From JAXGVG01 sp040773965 (GTDB lineage Bacteria; Pseudomonadota; Alphaproteobacteria; UBA9219): a DNA stretch of 15,946 nucleotides. Made by a program: the position numbers and the translations under genes. The stretch spans positions 1-15,946 of the forward strand of contig JAXGVG010000028.1 in NCBI GenBank assembly GCA_040773965.1, written 5' to 3'. The notes beneath the pieces are model-generated. The model was given only the letters and a program-made list of their open reading frames with translations. It was not told where the DNA came from and did not search any database. Positions 5,651 through 12,566 of the stretch are shown here, in pieces (the first letter of the stretch is position 1; every line of letters begins with the position of its first letter).

Positions 5651-6814
5651 CCGCGCGCCGATGTTTTCCACGCTGGCGTTAATTTCCGCCGCCAGCCGCG
5701 CCAGCTCGCCGATGGCCTCCGGCAGAAAGTCGAGCGTGACGTTTTCCGTCGCCAACAGGGCCTTGTATTGCGTCACGAGGCTGGCCTCGGGCTCCGTCAG
5801 GATGCGCCTGAAATCCTCTTGCGTGAGCGCCTGCAGTTCCACGCGGATAGGCAGGCGGCCCTGAAGCTCCGGCAGAAGATCGGAGGGCTTGGCGATGTGA
5901 AAGGCTCCCGACGCGATGAAAAGAATATGATCCGTGCGCACGGTGCCGTATTTCGTGGACACGCTCGTGCCTTCGATCAGCGGCAGCAAATCGCGCTGCA
6001 CACCTTCGCGGCTGACGTCGCCCGTGCCGCGGAACTCGGCGCCGCGCGACGCGATCTTGTCGATTTCGTCGAGGAACACGATGCCGTTCTGCTCGACGTT
6101 GTCGATGGCTTCGGCGACGGCTTTGTCCTGATCCAGAAGCTTGTCGGACTCTTCGCCCAGCAAAACCTCGCGCGCCTCGGGCACGGGAAGTTTGCGCGTC
6201 TTGGTGCGGCTGCCGAAAGCCTTGCCGAAAATATCGCCAAGATTGATCATGCCCATTTGCGCGCCGGGCATGCCCGGCACGTCGATGGTCGGCATGGACG
6301 CGCCGCTTGTATCCTGAACCTGAATTTCCACTTCACGTTCGTCAAGTTCGCCCCCCGCCAGCATGTGGCGGAACTTGACCCGCGTCTCGGGCGTGGCGCT
6401 TTCGCCGACCAGCGCGTCCAGAAGGCGTTCGTCGGCGCGCTGTTCCGCTTTGGGCGTCACGTCCTTGCGGAACTTTTCGCGCGTGAGCTTCAATGAAACC
6501 TCGACAAGATCGCGCACGATGCTTTCCACGTCGCGTCCGACGTAACCGACTTCGGTGAACTTCGTCGCCTCGACTTTCAGAAACGGCGCTTCGGCAAGGC
6601 GCGCCAGACGCCGTGCGATTTCCGTCTTGCCGACGCCCGTCGGGCCGATCATCAGAATGTTTTTGGGCAACACTTCCTCGCGCAAGGCCTCGGGCAACTG
6701 TTGCCGCCGCCAGCGGTTGCGCAAGGCAATCGCCACGGCGCGTTTGGCGTCGTCCTGGCCGACGATAAAGCGGTTCAGCTCGGCAACCGTTTCGCGGGGG
6801 GAGAGATGGGTCAT
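5498..6814 (-). CDS. hslU: ATP-dependent protease ATPase subunit HslU (ClpY)
   Basis: HslU is the AAA+ hexamer that unfolds proteins and threads them into the HslV peptidase. The 438-residue product has Walker A GPTGVGKT (57-64), the pore loop GYVG (90-93), the inserted I-domain (~110-230), Walker B IVFLDEID (245-252) and the conserved LLPELQGRLPIRVEL region (313-327). The C-terminal tail LSKFIL is the peptide that docks into HslV to activate it. Length is normal. The ATG at 6814 has AAGGA about 9 bases upstream. It lies 117 bases downstream of hslV, with a large hairpin between the two genes. Its last 50 codons are present again at 4328-4480. The gene looks intact and functional. Confidence 0.97.
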   Translation of the reverse strand: MTHLSPRETVAELNRFIVGQDDAKRAVAIALRNRWRRQQLPEALREEVLPKNILMIGPTGVGKTEIARRLARLAEAPFLKVEATKFTEVGYVGRDVESIVRDLVEVSLKLTREKFRKDVTPKAEQRADERLLDALVGESATPETRVKFRHMLAGGELDEREVEIQVQDTSGASMPTIDVPGMPGAQMGMINLGDIFGKAFGSRTKTRKLPVPEAREVLLGEESDKLLDQDKAVAEAIDNVEQNGIVFLDEIDKIASRGAEFRGTGDVSREGVQRDLLPLIEGTSVSTKYGTVRTDHILFIASGAFHIAKPSDLLPELQGRLPIRVELQALTQEDFRRILTEPEASLVTQYKALLATENVTLDFLPEAIGELARLAAEINASVENIGARRLHTLLEKLLEDISFDATDKPGTSVVIDAAYVRERLSDLAKNVDLSKFIL

Positions 6815-6836
6815 TCAACATTCCTTGCTGTGTTCA

Positions 6837-6934
6837 GGGGCTCGGGGCTCGGGCTCGGGGTTAGAAAAGAAAGAAGCCAACGTGTCTTCTTTCTTTCGAA
6901 CCCCGAACCTCGAATCCGGAACCCCTAACCCCTA
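6837..6934 (-). repeat. Large imperfect hairpin between hslV and hslU
   Basis: The core (6856-6905) pairs CGGGGTT plus GAAA plus GAAAGAAG on one side with CTTCTTTC plus TTTC plus AACCCCG on the other, around a 9-base loop (6877-6885). Outside it, GGGGCTC-type repeats on the left face GAACCCC/CCTAACCCC-type repeats on the right. It fills nearly the whole gap between the two genes and reaches the hslV stop. The G-rich unit resembles the GGGGTTC tandem array at 12397. It may act as an intercistronic stability or attenuation element in the hslVU mRNA; that role is inferred. Confidence 0.7.
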
Positions 6935-7501
6935 GACGTCCAGCATTTCCACCGTCACGTTCGTGTTCGTGTACACGCAAATACCGGCGGCAATGTCCAA
7001 AGCCTTTCGGGCTATGGCTTCGGCGTCCATGCCGGGCAGATCCATAAGCGCCCGCGCGGCGGCCAGCGCGTAAGGCCCGCCCGAGCCGATGCCGATCAAG
7101 CCGTCCTCGGGCTCCAGCACGTCGCCGGTGCCGGAAAGGATAAGGCTCGTCGATTTGTCGGCGACCGCCATCATGGCTTCAAGACGGCGCAAATAACGGT
7201 CCGTGCGCCAATCCTTCGCCATTTCCACGCACGCGCGCATCAACTGGCCCGGATGTTTTTCCAGCTTGCCTTCAAGGCGCTCAAAGAGAGCGAAAGCATC
7301 GGCTGTCGCGCCCGCAAAACCGGCAATGACGTCCGTGCCCGAAGCGCCCGACTTCAGACGGCGCACCTTGCGCGCGTTGCTCTTCAGGACGGTCTGGCCG
7401 AACGACACCTGGCCGTCGCCGGCGATCACGACCTTGTTGCCCTTGCGGACGGCCAGAATCGTCGTGCCGCGCCACGCTTGGTTATTCGCCGGTTCAGTCA
7501 T
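6932..7501 (-). CDS. hslV: ATP-dependent protease peptidase subunit HslV (ClpQ)
   Basis: HslV is the proteasome-like threonine peptidase that forms the dodecameric chamber of the HslUV protease. The 189-residue product carries a 12-residue propeptide ending in W-R-G, followed by TTILAVRKGNKVVIAGDGQV. Thr13 would be the N-terminal nucleophile after propeptide removal. Later family blocks are present: VLKSNARKVRRL, GFAGATADAFALFERLE, the LE-x-MMAVAD region, GIGSGGPYALAAARAL and the ending YTNTNVTVEML. Length fits the family. The ATG at 7501 has an AAGGG about 8 bases upstream. It is the first gene of the hslV-hslU operon, read from a sigma-32-like promoter just upstream, which matches the known heat-shock control of this operon in other proteobacteria. 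Confidence 0.97.
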   Translation of the reverse strand: MTEPANNQAWRGTTILAVRKGNKVVIAGDGQVSFGQTVLKSNARKVRRLKSGASGTDVIAGFAGATADAFALFERLEGKLEKHPGQLMRACVEMAKDWRTDRYLRRLEAMMAVADKSTSLILSGTGDVLEPEDGLIGIGSGGPYALAAARALMDLPGMDAEAIARKALDIAAGICVYTNTNVTVEMLDV

Positions 7502-7534
7502 ATCAAGCCCTTCTTTCGTAAATGATTATATTAC

Positions 7535-7563
7535 AAATGGGGTCTTAAAGCGCTTTTGGCAAG
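7535..7563 (-). promoter_or_regulatory. Sigma-32 (RpoH)-type heat-shock promoter of hslVU
   Basis: On the minus strand CTTGCC (7558-7563) is followed, after 15 bases, by CCCCATTT (7535-7542). The latter is a full match to the E. coli sigma-32 -10 consensus CCCCATnT, and CTTG is the conserved part of the -35. Transcription would start about 27 bases before the hslV ATG. Confidence 0.72.
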
Positions 7564-7584
7564 CCCCCCGCCTTTTGCTATAGA
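7556..7584 (+). promoter_or_regulatory. Sigma-70-type promoter of the HIT-family gene
   Basis: TTGGCA (7556-7561) and TATAGA (7579-7584) are separated by 17 bases, one and two mismatches from consensus. Its -35 overlaps the -35 of the divergent hslVU promoter. The HIT gene starts 33 bases after the -10. Confidence 0.6.
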
Positions 7585-7617
7585 TTTGCGGTTCGAATCC
7601 AGGAAAGGAAAAGCGCC

Positions 7618-7983
7618 ATGCCTTACGACGATACCAACGTTTTTGCGCGCATTCTGCGCGGCGAAATTCCCTGCAACAGGATTTACGAAGACGATTGCGC
7701 AATCGCGTTCCACGATCTTCACCCGCAAGCGCCCGTCCATGCGCTCGTCATTCCCAAGGGACCGTATATGAATCACAACGATTTCGCCGCGAACGCGAGC
7801 GAAGCGGAAATCGCGGGGCTTCAACGCGCCATCGGCAAGGTGGCCGAAAAACTCGGCGTGACCGGCGCGGGCTATCGTCTCATTTCAAATTGCGGAAGCA
7901 ACGCGGGGCAGGAAGTGCCGCATTATCACGTGCATATTCTGGGCGGGCGAGCATTAGGGCGAATGCTGGCGGGGGACAAATAA
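7618..7983 (+). CDS. HIT-family (HINT-type) purine nucleoside phosphoramidase-like hydrolase
   Basis: This is a 121-residue histidine-triad protein. The triad is HYHVHIL at residues 102-108; H104 corresponds to the nucleophile of HINT enzymes, with H102 and H106 alongside. The N-terminal blocks TNVFARILRGEIPCNRIYED, AFHDLHPQAPVHALVIPK and the L-ISNCGSNAGQEVPH segment are all typical of the bacterial HinT/YcfF branch, and the length is normal. HINT proteins hydrolyse AMP-lysine and aminoacyl-adenylate-like phosphoramidates; their physiological job is poorly defined. The ATG at 7618 has AAAGGA 8 bases upstream and a sigma-70-like promoter before that. It is divergent from hslV. A strong hairpin begins three bases after its stop codon. 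Confidence 0.95.
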   Translation: MPYDDTNVFARILRGEIPCNRIYEDDCAIAFHDLHPQAPVHALVIPKGPYMNHNDFAANASEAEIAGLQRAIGKVAEKLGVTGAGYRLISNCGSNAGQEVPHYHVHILGGRALGRMLAGDK

Positions 7984-7985
7984 AA

Positions 7986-8006
7986 AGGCGCGCAACTCGC
8001 GCGCCT
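7986..8006. terminator. GC-rich hairpin terminator, best for minus-strand transcription
   Basis: AGGCGCGC (7986-7993) and GCGCGCCT (7999-8006) form a perfect 8-bp stem with a 5-base loop. Read on the minus strand it is followed directly by TTTTTA, the classic intrinsic form, so it serves the small gene at 8029-8214. On the plus strand a T-run appears only at 8020-8026, so termination after the HIT gene is less certain. Confidence 0.7.
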
Positions 8007-8028
8007 GTTGGCGAAGGAGATTTTTTCC

Positions 8029-8214
8029 TTAACGCCTGTGCGTCAACAAAGCGCCCCGGGCGGCGGACTTAAATGCGGACGGTCTACGCGGAAGCGTTAA
8101 ACCAACGCTTTCGCGCGAAAGCTCCGCAGGGGTCAGCCGGTGGGGAATTTGGAAGAGTATAGCGGTTTCCGCCATCAACTCTTCGGGCCCCATGGGACGT
8201 GCGATGTATGTCAT
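8029..8214 (-). CDS. Small hypothetical protein (61 aa)
   Basis: I do not recognise this product. The chosen ATG at 8214 has GGAG 6 bases upstream; the open frame continues 13 codons further with a hydrophobic leader (MYLYLSLLV) lacking a clear ribosome site. The protein starts MTYIARPMGPEELMAETAIL, is basic toward the C-terminus (RRPSAFKSAARGALLTHRR) and has no membrane segment, Cys pair or known motif in this form. Support for a real gene comes from the ribosome site and a canonical minus-strand intrinsic terminator 22 bases after its stop. The upstream 8215-8400 stretch is AT-rich, but I found no clear promoter. It could be a small regulatory or stress peptide, or a chance frame. Confidence 0.5.
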   Translation of the reverse strand: MTYIARPMGPEELMAETAILFQIPHRLTPAELSRESVGLTLPRRPSAFKSAARGALLTHRR

Positions 8215-8430
8215 TTTTATCTCCATCACCAATAAACTTAAGTACAGGTACATTAAACACCGAAAGAATTAATTTTAGGTTAAATGGCAAAGCATTGGAA
8301 AAGCTGGGCATTTTTAGTTTCGTTTACGCGGGGAAAGAATATTTCAGGTTTTTCTTAGAAATTTATTAATCCAAATCATATACGCGCGCTCGCCCTTGCC
8401 GAAGACGGAGGGAGCCTCCATAGTTGCCCC

Positions 8431-9258
8431 ATGCCCGAAACCCGAAAGATTTTCGACCAACTGGCCTGGCAAATGGCGGCAGGCGCCGACGAGCCCATCG
8501 GCGAAACCCCTGGCCTTGGGCGCTGGCTCGGCGGAAGCAGGGAGGGGGACAAAACGGACGCGTCCACCCCTTCGACGCTGCCGGAACGCTGCGCCAACGC
8601 TCCACCAACGCTCACGCAACGCGCGCTTAACGCTCACGCAACGCAAGCGAAAACGGCCGAAATTCCCCCCGTAATGGCCTCTTCCATTGCGGCTTTACGC
8701 GAGGAATTACAACGTTTTGAGGGCTGCGCGCTCAAGAAAACGGCCATGAATCTGGTCTTTGCGGACGGCAACCCCGCCTCTTCCGTCATGTTTGTCGGCG
8801 AAGCCCCCGGCGAGGACGAAGACCGTCAGGGCGTGCCCTTCGTGGGCGTTTCGGGCAAATTGCTCGACCGAATGCTCGCTTCCATCGGCCTGGATCGCAC
8901 ATCCGTCTACATCAGCAACATCCTTTTCTGGCGCCCCCCCGGCAACCGCTCGCCCACCGATGCCGAAACCGCAGCTTGCCTGCCGTTCGCCGAGCGCCAC
9001 ATCGCGCTTGTTCAACCGAAGATTTTGGTTTTGTTGGGCGGCGTGGCGGCGAAAAATCTTCTGCGCACGAAAGACGGCATCACCAGAATTAGAGGAAGAT
9101 GGACTGAATACACACCGTATCTTGGTCGTGACGACACGCCGCCGATCCGTTGCCTGCCGATGTACCACCCCGCATACTTGCTGCGGCAGCCGGGCGCAAA
9201 GCGGCAGGCATGGAAAGATTTGTTGCTACTGAAAAAAGGTATTAACGAAGCTAACTGA
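8431..9258 (+). CDS. Family 4 type uracil-DNA glycosylase
   Basis: This class removes uracil from DNA to start base-excision repair. The 275-residue product has a ~90-residue N-terminal extension, then the catalytic domain: MFVGEAPGEDEDRQGVPFVG (120-139), SGKLLDRML (141-149), NILFWRPPGNRSP (163-175), ACLPF (182-186), and MYHPAYLLR (244-252) as the DNA-binding motif. Family 4 enzymes normally bind a 4Fe-4S cluster through four Cys. Here C99 and C183 remain, but the first position is F96 and the third is W167, so a normal cluster is unlikely. Similar loss occurs, I believe, in other alphaproteobacterial members. The start is the only ATG available in frame; its nearest GGAGG is 18 bases away. 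The N-terminal linker (40-75) is low complexity and encoded by repeated DNA. Confidence 0.9.
   Translation: MPETRKIFDQLAWQMAAGADEPIGETPGLGRWLGGSREGDKTDASTPSTLPERCANAPPTLTQRALNAHATQAKTAEIPPVMASSIAALREELQRFEGCALKKTAMNLVFADGNPASSVMFVGEAPGEDEDRQGVPFVGVSGKLLDRMLASIGLDRTSVYISNILFWRPPGNRSPTDAETAACLPFAERHIALVQPKILVLLGGVAAKNLLRTKDGITRIRGRWTEYTPYLGRDDTPPIRCLPMYHPAYLLRQPGAKRQAWKDLLLLKKGINEAN
8607..8644. repeat. Short direct repeat inside the glycosylase linker
   Basis: AACGCTCACGCAACGC occurs at 8607-8622 and again at 8629-8644, a period of 22 bases that is not a multiple of three, so the repeated DNA is read in two frames. Looser relatives (CCAACGCTCC) lie at 8594-8603. Confidence 0.75.
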
Positions 9259-9347
9259 CTGAAAAACCAAGATTAAGCAAGATTAAAATGCGGCAGCCCA
9301 AGTTTTTCCTTGCCTGGGCACCCCGGAGCCGCTAGTAGGGCGCCCAC

Positions 9348-11243
9348 ATGCCGATCAAAAGGACTAAGGGCCGAGGCTCCGTCACTGTGGCAACACTTGC
9401 CGTTGTGACACTTATAAGTTGGGGTCTCTCCATAACTACTCATGTCAGCGCAACGAATACTTCGTCTCCTTTCCCGGAGACGAAACCCGCCGCCGCTGTG
9501 CCGCCGTCCACCGCGGCCGCGCTTCCCTCCGAGCTGGATACGGCCATGGGGGCTTTATCGCCGGAAGACGCGCTTTTATACCGCCTGATTTTCGAAGCCC
9601 AAAAGCAGGGAGAATGGGAAAAGGCCGACGAAGTCATGGCCAACCTTTCGGACCGGCGGCTCGTGGGGCACGTGCTGGCCGAACGTTATTTGCGCCGCCC
9701 GGCCGGGGTGGATGAAGTAGCCGTTTGGCTTAAGGAATACGGAGATTTGCCGCAAGCCGATACTCTTTATAAACAAGCCCGAAACGAAGCTAAACAGGCC
9801 GGGATTTCCCTGTCTCTTCCCCGCGCCGCCGATTCATGGAGCGGAGGCTATGAGGCGGATAGCGCGGCCGATTTTCCGGCCGAATTGACGGCGGCTACGC
9901 TTTCCCAGAAAACGGAAACCGGCCGTCTTGCGCGGGCGATGAACAAGGCGCTTCGCCGCCACGACCCCTTTTCGGCCCGGGATATGCTGGTTGCTGCCGA
10001 GGCCCGTCAACAGCTGGCGGGCACCTTTGCGGGCGACGCCGAAGCGGCCGTTGCCGCCGGCTTCTTTTACGCGGGCGAGCGCGAACAGGCGCGATCCCTG
10101 TCGACCGCCGCCGCTACAGCCGGGCAGCCGCTCGGTATGTGGATCCGCGGCCTGATTGCCTGGGAGCAAGGCGATGCCGATGCCGCCGTTACGCAGTTTA
10201 CGCGGTTGGCCGATCACCCGGCGCTCAATCCGGGAAGCCGGGCTGCGGCGCATTTCTGGGCCTATCGCGCGCTCAGCCGCGCCGGAAGGAAGAAGGAAGC
10301 TTTTGGGCGTCTCGATCGTGCCGCGCGCCAGACGCGCAGTTTTTATGGCTTGCTGGCCGCCCAGTTGCTTGGCCGGAATCAGGCCGTAAACGTGGCCAAG
10401 ACGGAATGGCCCGCCTGGGGGCCCCATCATCGCGCCGAACTGGCGTCGACAAAAGAGGGCTGGCGCGCTTTGGCGCTGATACAGGCCGGAGAGCCTCTTC
10501 TGGCGGAAAACGAATTGCGCCGCTTGAGCCCGCTCGGGCAAAAAAACAGACAAGTCGCCATGCTGGCGCTGGCCGGTTATGTGCCCATGCCGGCGTTGGC
10601 CGTGCAGTTGGCAAGCCTGGGCGGCGGCCAAGGATATGCCGCCGCTTATTATCCCGTGCCTTCATGGCAACCGGAAGAAGGATTCCAGATCGACCGCGCC
10701 CTGCTTTACGCTTTGATGCGGCATGAATCGCAATTCGATCCGGAGGCCGTCAGCGCACGCGGCGCATGCGGGTTGATGCAGATTATGCCGAAGACGGCTA
10801 AAGCCGTTTTGGACATGGAAGTTGAGGGCGAGGGGCTTTCGGCAAAAGACAAGCTGTTCGATCCGTCCTTCAATCTCGCGCTCGGCCAAAAATACGTCCA
10901 GCACCTTGCCGGACTTCCCCGGATCGGCGACAACCTCATGCTGCTTTTGGCGGCATATAACGGCGGGCCGGGCAAGGTTTCCCGGTGGATGGGCGACGGT
11001 ACCGGACGGCAGGAGAAACTGGCGCAGGATCCCTTGCTGTTTATGGAAAGCCTGCCGTCGCGCGAAACGCGAAACTATATCGCGCGCGTGCTCCCGCATT
11101 ACTGGGGCTATCAGGAGCGCCTTGCCCAGCCGCGCACGACGCTCAAACAGCTTGCCGAAGGCCGGTGGCCGCGCGTCAACGTAACGGAAGCGCAGCAGGC
11201 GGAGACCGGGGCGGCGGCCGCCATCAAATTGGCCAGCAATTAG
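9348..11243 (+). CDS. slt: Soluble lytic murein transglycosylase (Slt70-like, GH23)
   Basis: This periplasmic enzyme cleaves peptidoglycan glycan strands with 1,6-anhydro formation. The 631-residue product has an N-terminal export signal (basic KRTKGRG, then VATLAVVTLISWGLSI, likely cut near VSA at ~35), a long alpha-helical superhelical U/L-type region (~65-440), and a C-terminal lysozyme-like domain. The domain shows LLYALMRHESQFDPEAVS with catalytic E460, GLMQIMP (475-481), LAAYNGGPGKVSRW and ETRNYIARVLPHYWGY. Length is close to E. coli Slt70. The ATG at 9348 follows TAGGG by 7 bases. It is preceded by an 89-base gap with a loose GCGGC/GCCGC hairpin and followed 77 bases later by epmA. It complements mltA in cell-wall turnover. 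Confidence 0.94.
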   Translation: MPIKRTKGRGSVTVATLAVVTLISWGLSITTHVSATNTSSPFPETKPAAAVPPSTAAALPSELDTAMGALSPEDALLYRLIFEAQKQGEWEKADEVMANLSDRRLVGHVLAERYLRRPAGVDEVAVWLKEYGDLPQADTLYKQARNEAKQAGISLSLPRAADSWSGGYEADSAADFPAELTAATLSQKTETGRLARAMNKALRRHDPFSARDMLVAAEARQQLAGTFAGDAEAAVAAGFFYAGEREQARSLSTAAATAGQPLGMWIRGLIAWEQGDADAAVTQFTRLADHPALNPGSRAAAHFWAYRALSRAGRKKEAFGRLDRAARQTRSFYGLLAAQLLGRNQAVNVAKTEWPAWGPHHRAELASTKEGWRALALIQAGEPLLAENELRRLSPLGQKNRQVAMLALAGYVPMPALAVQLASLGGGQGYAAAYYPVPSWQPEEGFQIDRALLYALMRHESQFDPEAVSARGACGLMQIMPKTAKAVLDMEVEGEGLSAKDKLFDPSFNLALGQKYVQHLAGLPRIGDNLMLLLAAYNGGPGKVSRWMGDGTGRQEKLAQDPLLFMESLPSRETRNYIARVLPHYWGYQERLAQPRTTLKQLAEGRWPRVNVTEAQQAETGAAAAIKLASN

Positions 11244-11320
11244 GGCCGCCTTCAGCAGATTGTCCTTTCAAGCCCTGCCTTCGGCATGGACGTTTTCTCC
11301 CGGAATGCTATGAAGGCATA

Positions 11321-12397
11321 ATGCCTGCTTCCGAAACCCTTTCCGCATGGAATCCCGCCCGTTACGCCCGGCGGCGCGCCAATCTTGAGGTGCGCCAGCG
11401 CGTAATCCGCGCCCTTCGCGGTTATTTCGACGGCGAGGGATTTGCCGAAGTGGATACGCCCATTTTGCAGGCATCGCCCGGCAACGAAGTTCATTTGCAG
11501 GCATTCCGCACCGAGCTTCGCGATCCGCACGGCGGGCCGTCCCGCACGCTTTATCTGCATACCAGTCCCGAGTTCGCGATGAAAAAACTGCTTGTGGCGG
11601 GGGAACCTAAAATTTTCCAGCTGGCGCACACATTCCGTAACGCCGAGCGATCGAGCCGTCACCATCCCGAGTTTACGATGCTTGAGTGGTATCGGACGGA
11701 TAAAAGCCCGAAAGAGAAAGAACGGATAGGGGACGTCAAAAAAGATTGCATCGATCTTGTGCGGGCGGCGACAAAAGCAGCGCAGCGAAAGTTTTTCGAA
11801 GCCAACGGCATGACATGCGACCCGTTTCAGGATTGGGAAGAACTTAGTGTGCCCGAAGCTTTTCGCCGTCACGCAAATATAGATTTATTGGCGACAACCC
11901 CCGATCCACGCAAGCCGGACGCGGCATTGTTGCGAAAGGCCATGGAGCCGCTGGGCTTGCGCACGGCCGAAGACGATAGCTGGGAAGCCTTGTTCTTTCG
12001 CGTGATGATGGAAAAAATCGAGCCTTTTCTCGGGAAGGACCGGCCCACGTTTCTTTGCGATTACCCCGTCAGCATGGCGGCGCTGGCGCGGCCAAAGGCG
12101 AATGACCCGCGTTTGGCCGAACGGTTCGAGCTGTATATCGCCGGGTACGAAATCGCAAACGCCTTTTACGAGCTTAATGACGCCGAAGAACAGTTGCGGC
12201 GCTTTGAGGCCGACATGGATATGAAGGAAACATTGTACGGCGAAAGATATCCCGTCGATATGGATTTCATCGCGGCGCTACGGTTTGGAATGCCCGATGC
12301 GGCAGGCGTCGCGCTGGGCGTCGACCGGCTGGTCATGCTTTGCGCGGGAACGGAGAATATCGAAGACGTCCTGTGGCTGCCGGTGACCGGAAATTAG
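11321..12397 (+). CDS. epmA: Elongation factor P--(R)-beta-lysine ligase EpmA (PoxA/GenX)
   Basis: EpmA is a truncated class II lysyl-tRNA synthetase homologue that attaches beta-lysine to a conserved Lys of EF-P, helping ribosomes pass polyproline. The 358-residue product lacks the tRNA anticodon-binding domain and begins directly at the catalytic core. Motif 1 includes FAEVDTPIL (41-49), motif 2 is FRNAERSSRHHPEFTMLEWY (105-124), and motif 3 is GVALGVDRLVML (329-340), ending in ENIEDVLWLP. It is about 30 residues longer than E. coli EpmA. The ATG at 11321 is chosen because AAGG lies 5 bases upstream and because the sequence before it in the same frame is a shadow of slt. Neither epmB nor efp is visible in this window. 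The stop codon's last G begins the heptamer array. Confidence 0.94.
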   Translation: MPASETLSAWNPARYARRRANLEVRQRVIRALRGYFDGEGFAEVDTPILQASPGNEVHLQAFRTELRDPHGGPSRTLYLHTSPEFAMKKLLVAGEPKIFQLAHTFRNAERSSRHHPEFTMLEWYRTDKSPKEKERIGDVKKDCIDLVRAATKAAQRKFFEANGMTCDPFQDWEELSVPEAFRRHANIDLLATTPDPRKPDAALLRKAMEPLGLRTAEDDSWEALFFRVMMEKIEPFLGKDRPTFLCDYPVSMAALARPKANDPRLAERFELYIAGYEIANAFYELNDAEEQLRRFEADMDMKETLYGERYPVDMDFIAALRFGMPDAAGVALGVDRLVMLCAGTENIEDVLWLPVTGN

Positions 12398-12462
12398 GGG
12401 TTCGGGGTTCGGGGTTCGGGGTTCGGGGTTCGGGGTTCGGGGTTCGGGGTTCGGGGTTCGGG
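12397..12462. repeat. Tandem heptanucleotide array, 9 x GGGGTTC
   Basis: Nine perfect copies of GGGGTTC run from 12397 to 12459, followed by GGG. The array starts on the last base of the epmA stop codon. Four-G runs every seven bases give strong G-quadruplex potential on the plus strand. Copy number in such arrays tends to change by slippage. C-rich sequence CCCTAACCCCTGA at 12546-12558 is the likely right boundary of the same element, as in the hslV-hslU gap. Confidence 0.95.
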
Positions 12463-12466
12463 AAAA

Positions 12467-12502
12467 TTATGTTAAACGTGAGGCGAGTCGTTGATAACAT
12501 AA
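12467..12502. repeat. Perfect 8-bp inverted repeat after the heptamer array
   Basis: TTATGTTA (12467-12474) and TAACATAA (12495-12502) are perfect inverted copies separated by 20 bases. No T-run follows, so it is not a terminator. It could be an operator for the next gene or a decayed repeat; I cannot decide. Confidence 0.45.
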
Positions 12503-12566
12503 CCCACGCTAATGATGAGAACAGTCCCTAAATAGCCACATTCATTCCCTAACCCCTGATGCCTCA

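Noticed and set aside
5642..6496. 284-codon plus-strand frame inside hslU
   Set aside because: It is the antisense shadow of a clear, conserved gene, a common effect of high GC.
9834..10631. 265-codon minus-strand frame inside slt
   Set aside because: It is an antisense shadow of slt, with no ribosome site or recognisable domain.
12397..12459. GGGGTTC array considered as a CRISPR or telomere-like end
   Set aside because: There are no spacers and the unit is 7 bases, so it is not CRISPR; coding sequence continues on both sides, so it is not a chromosome end.
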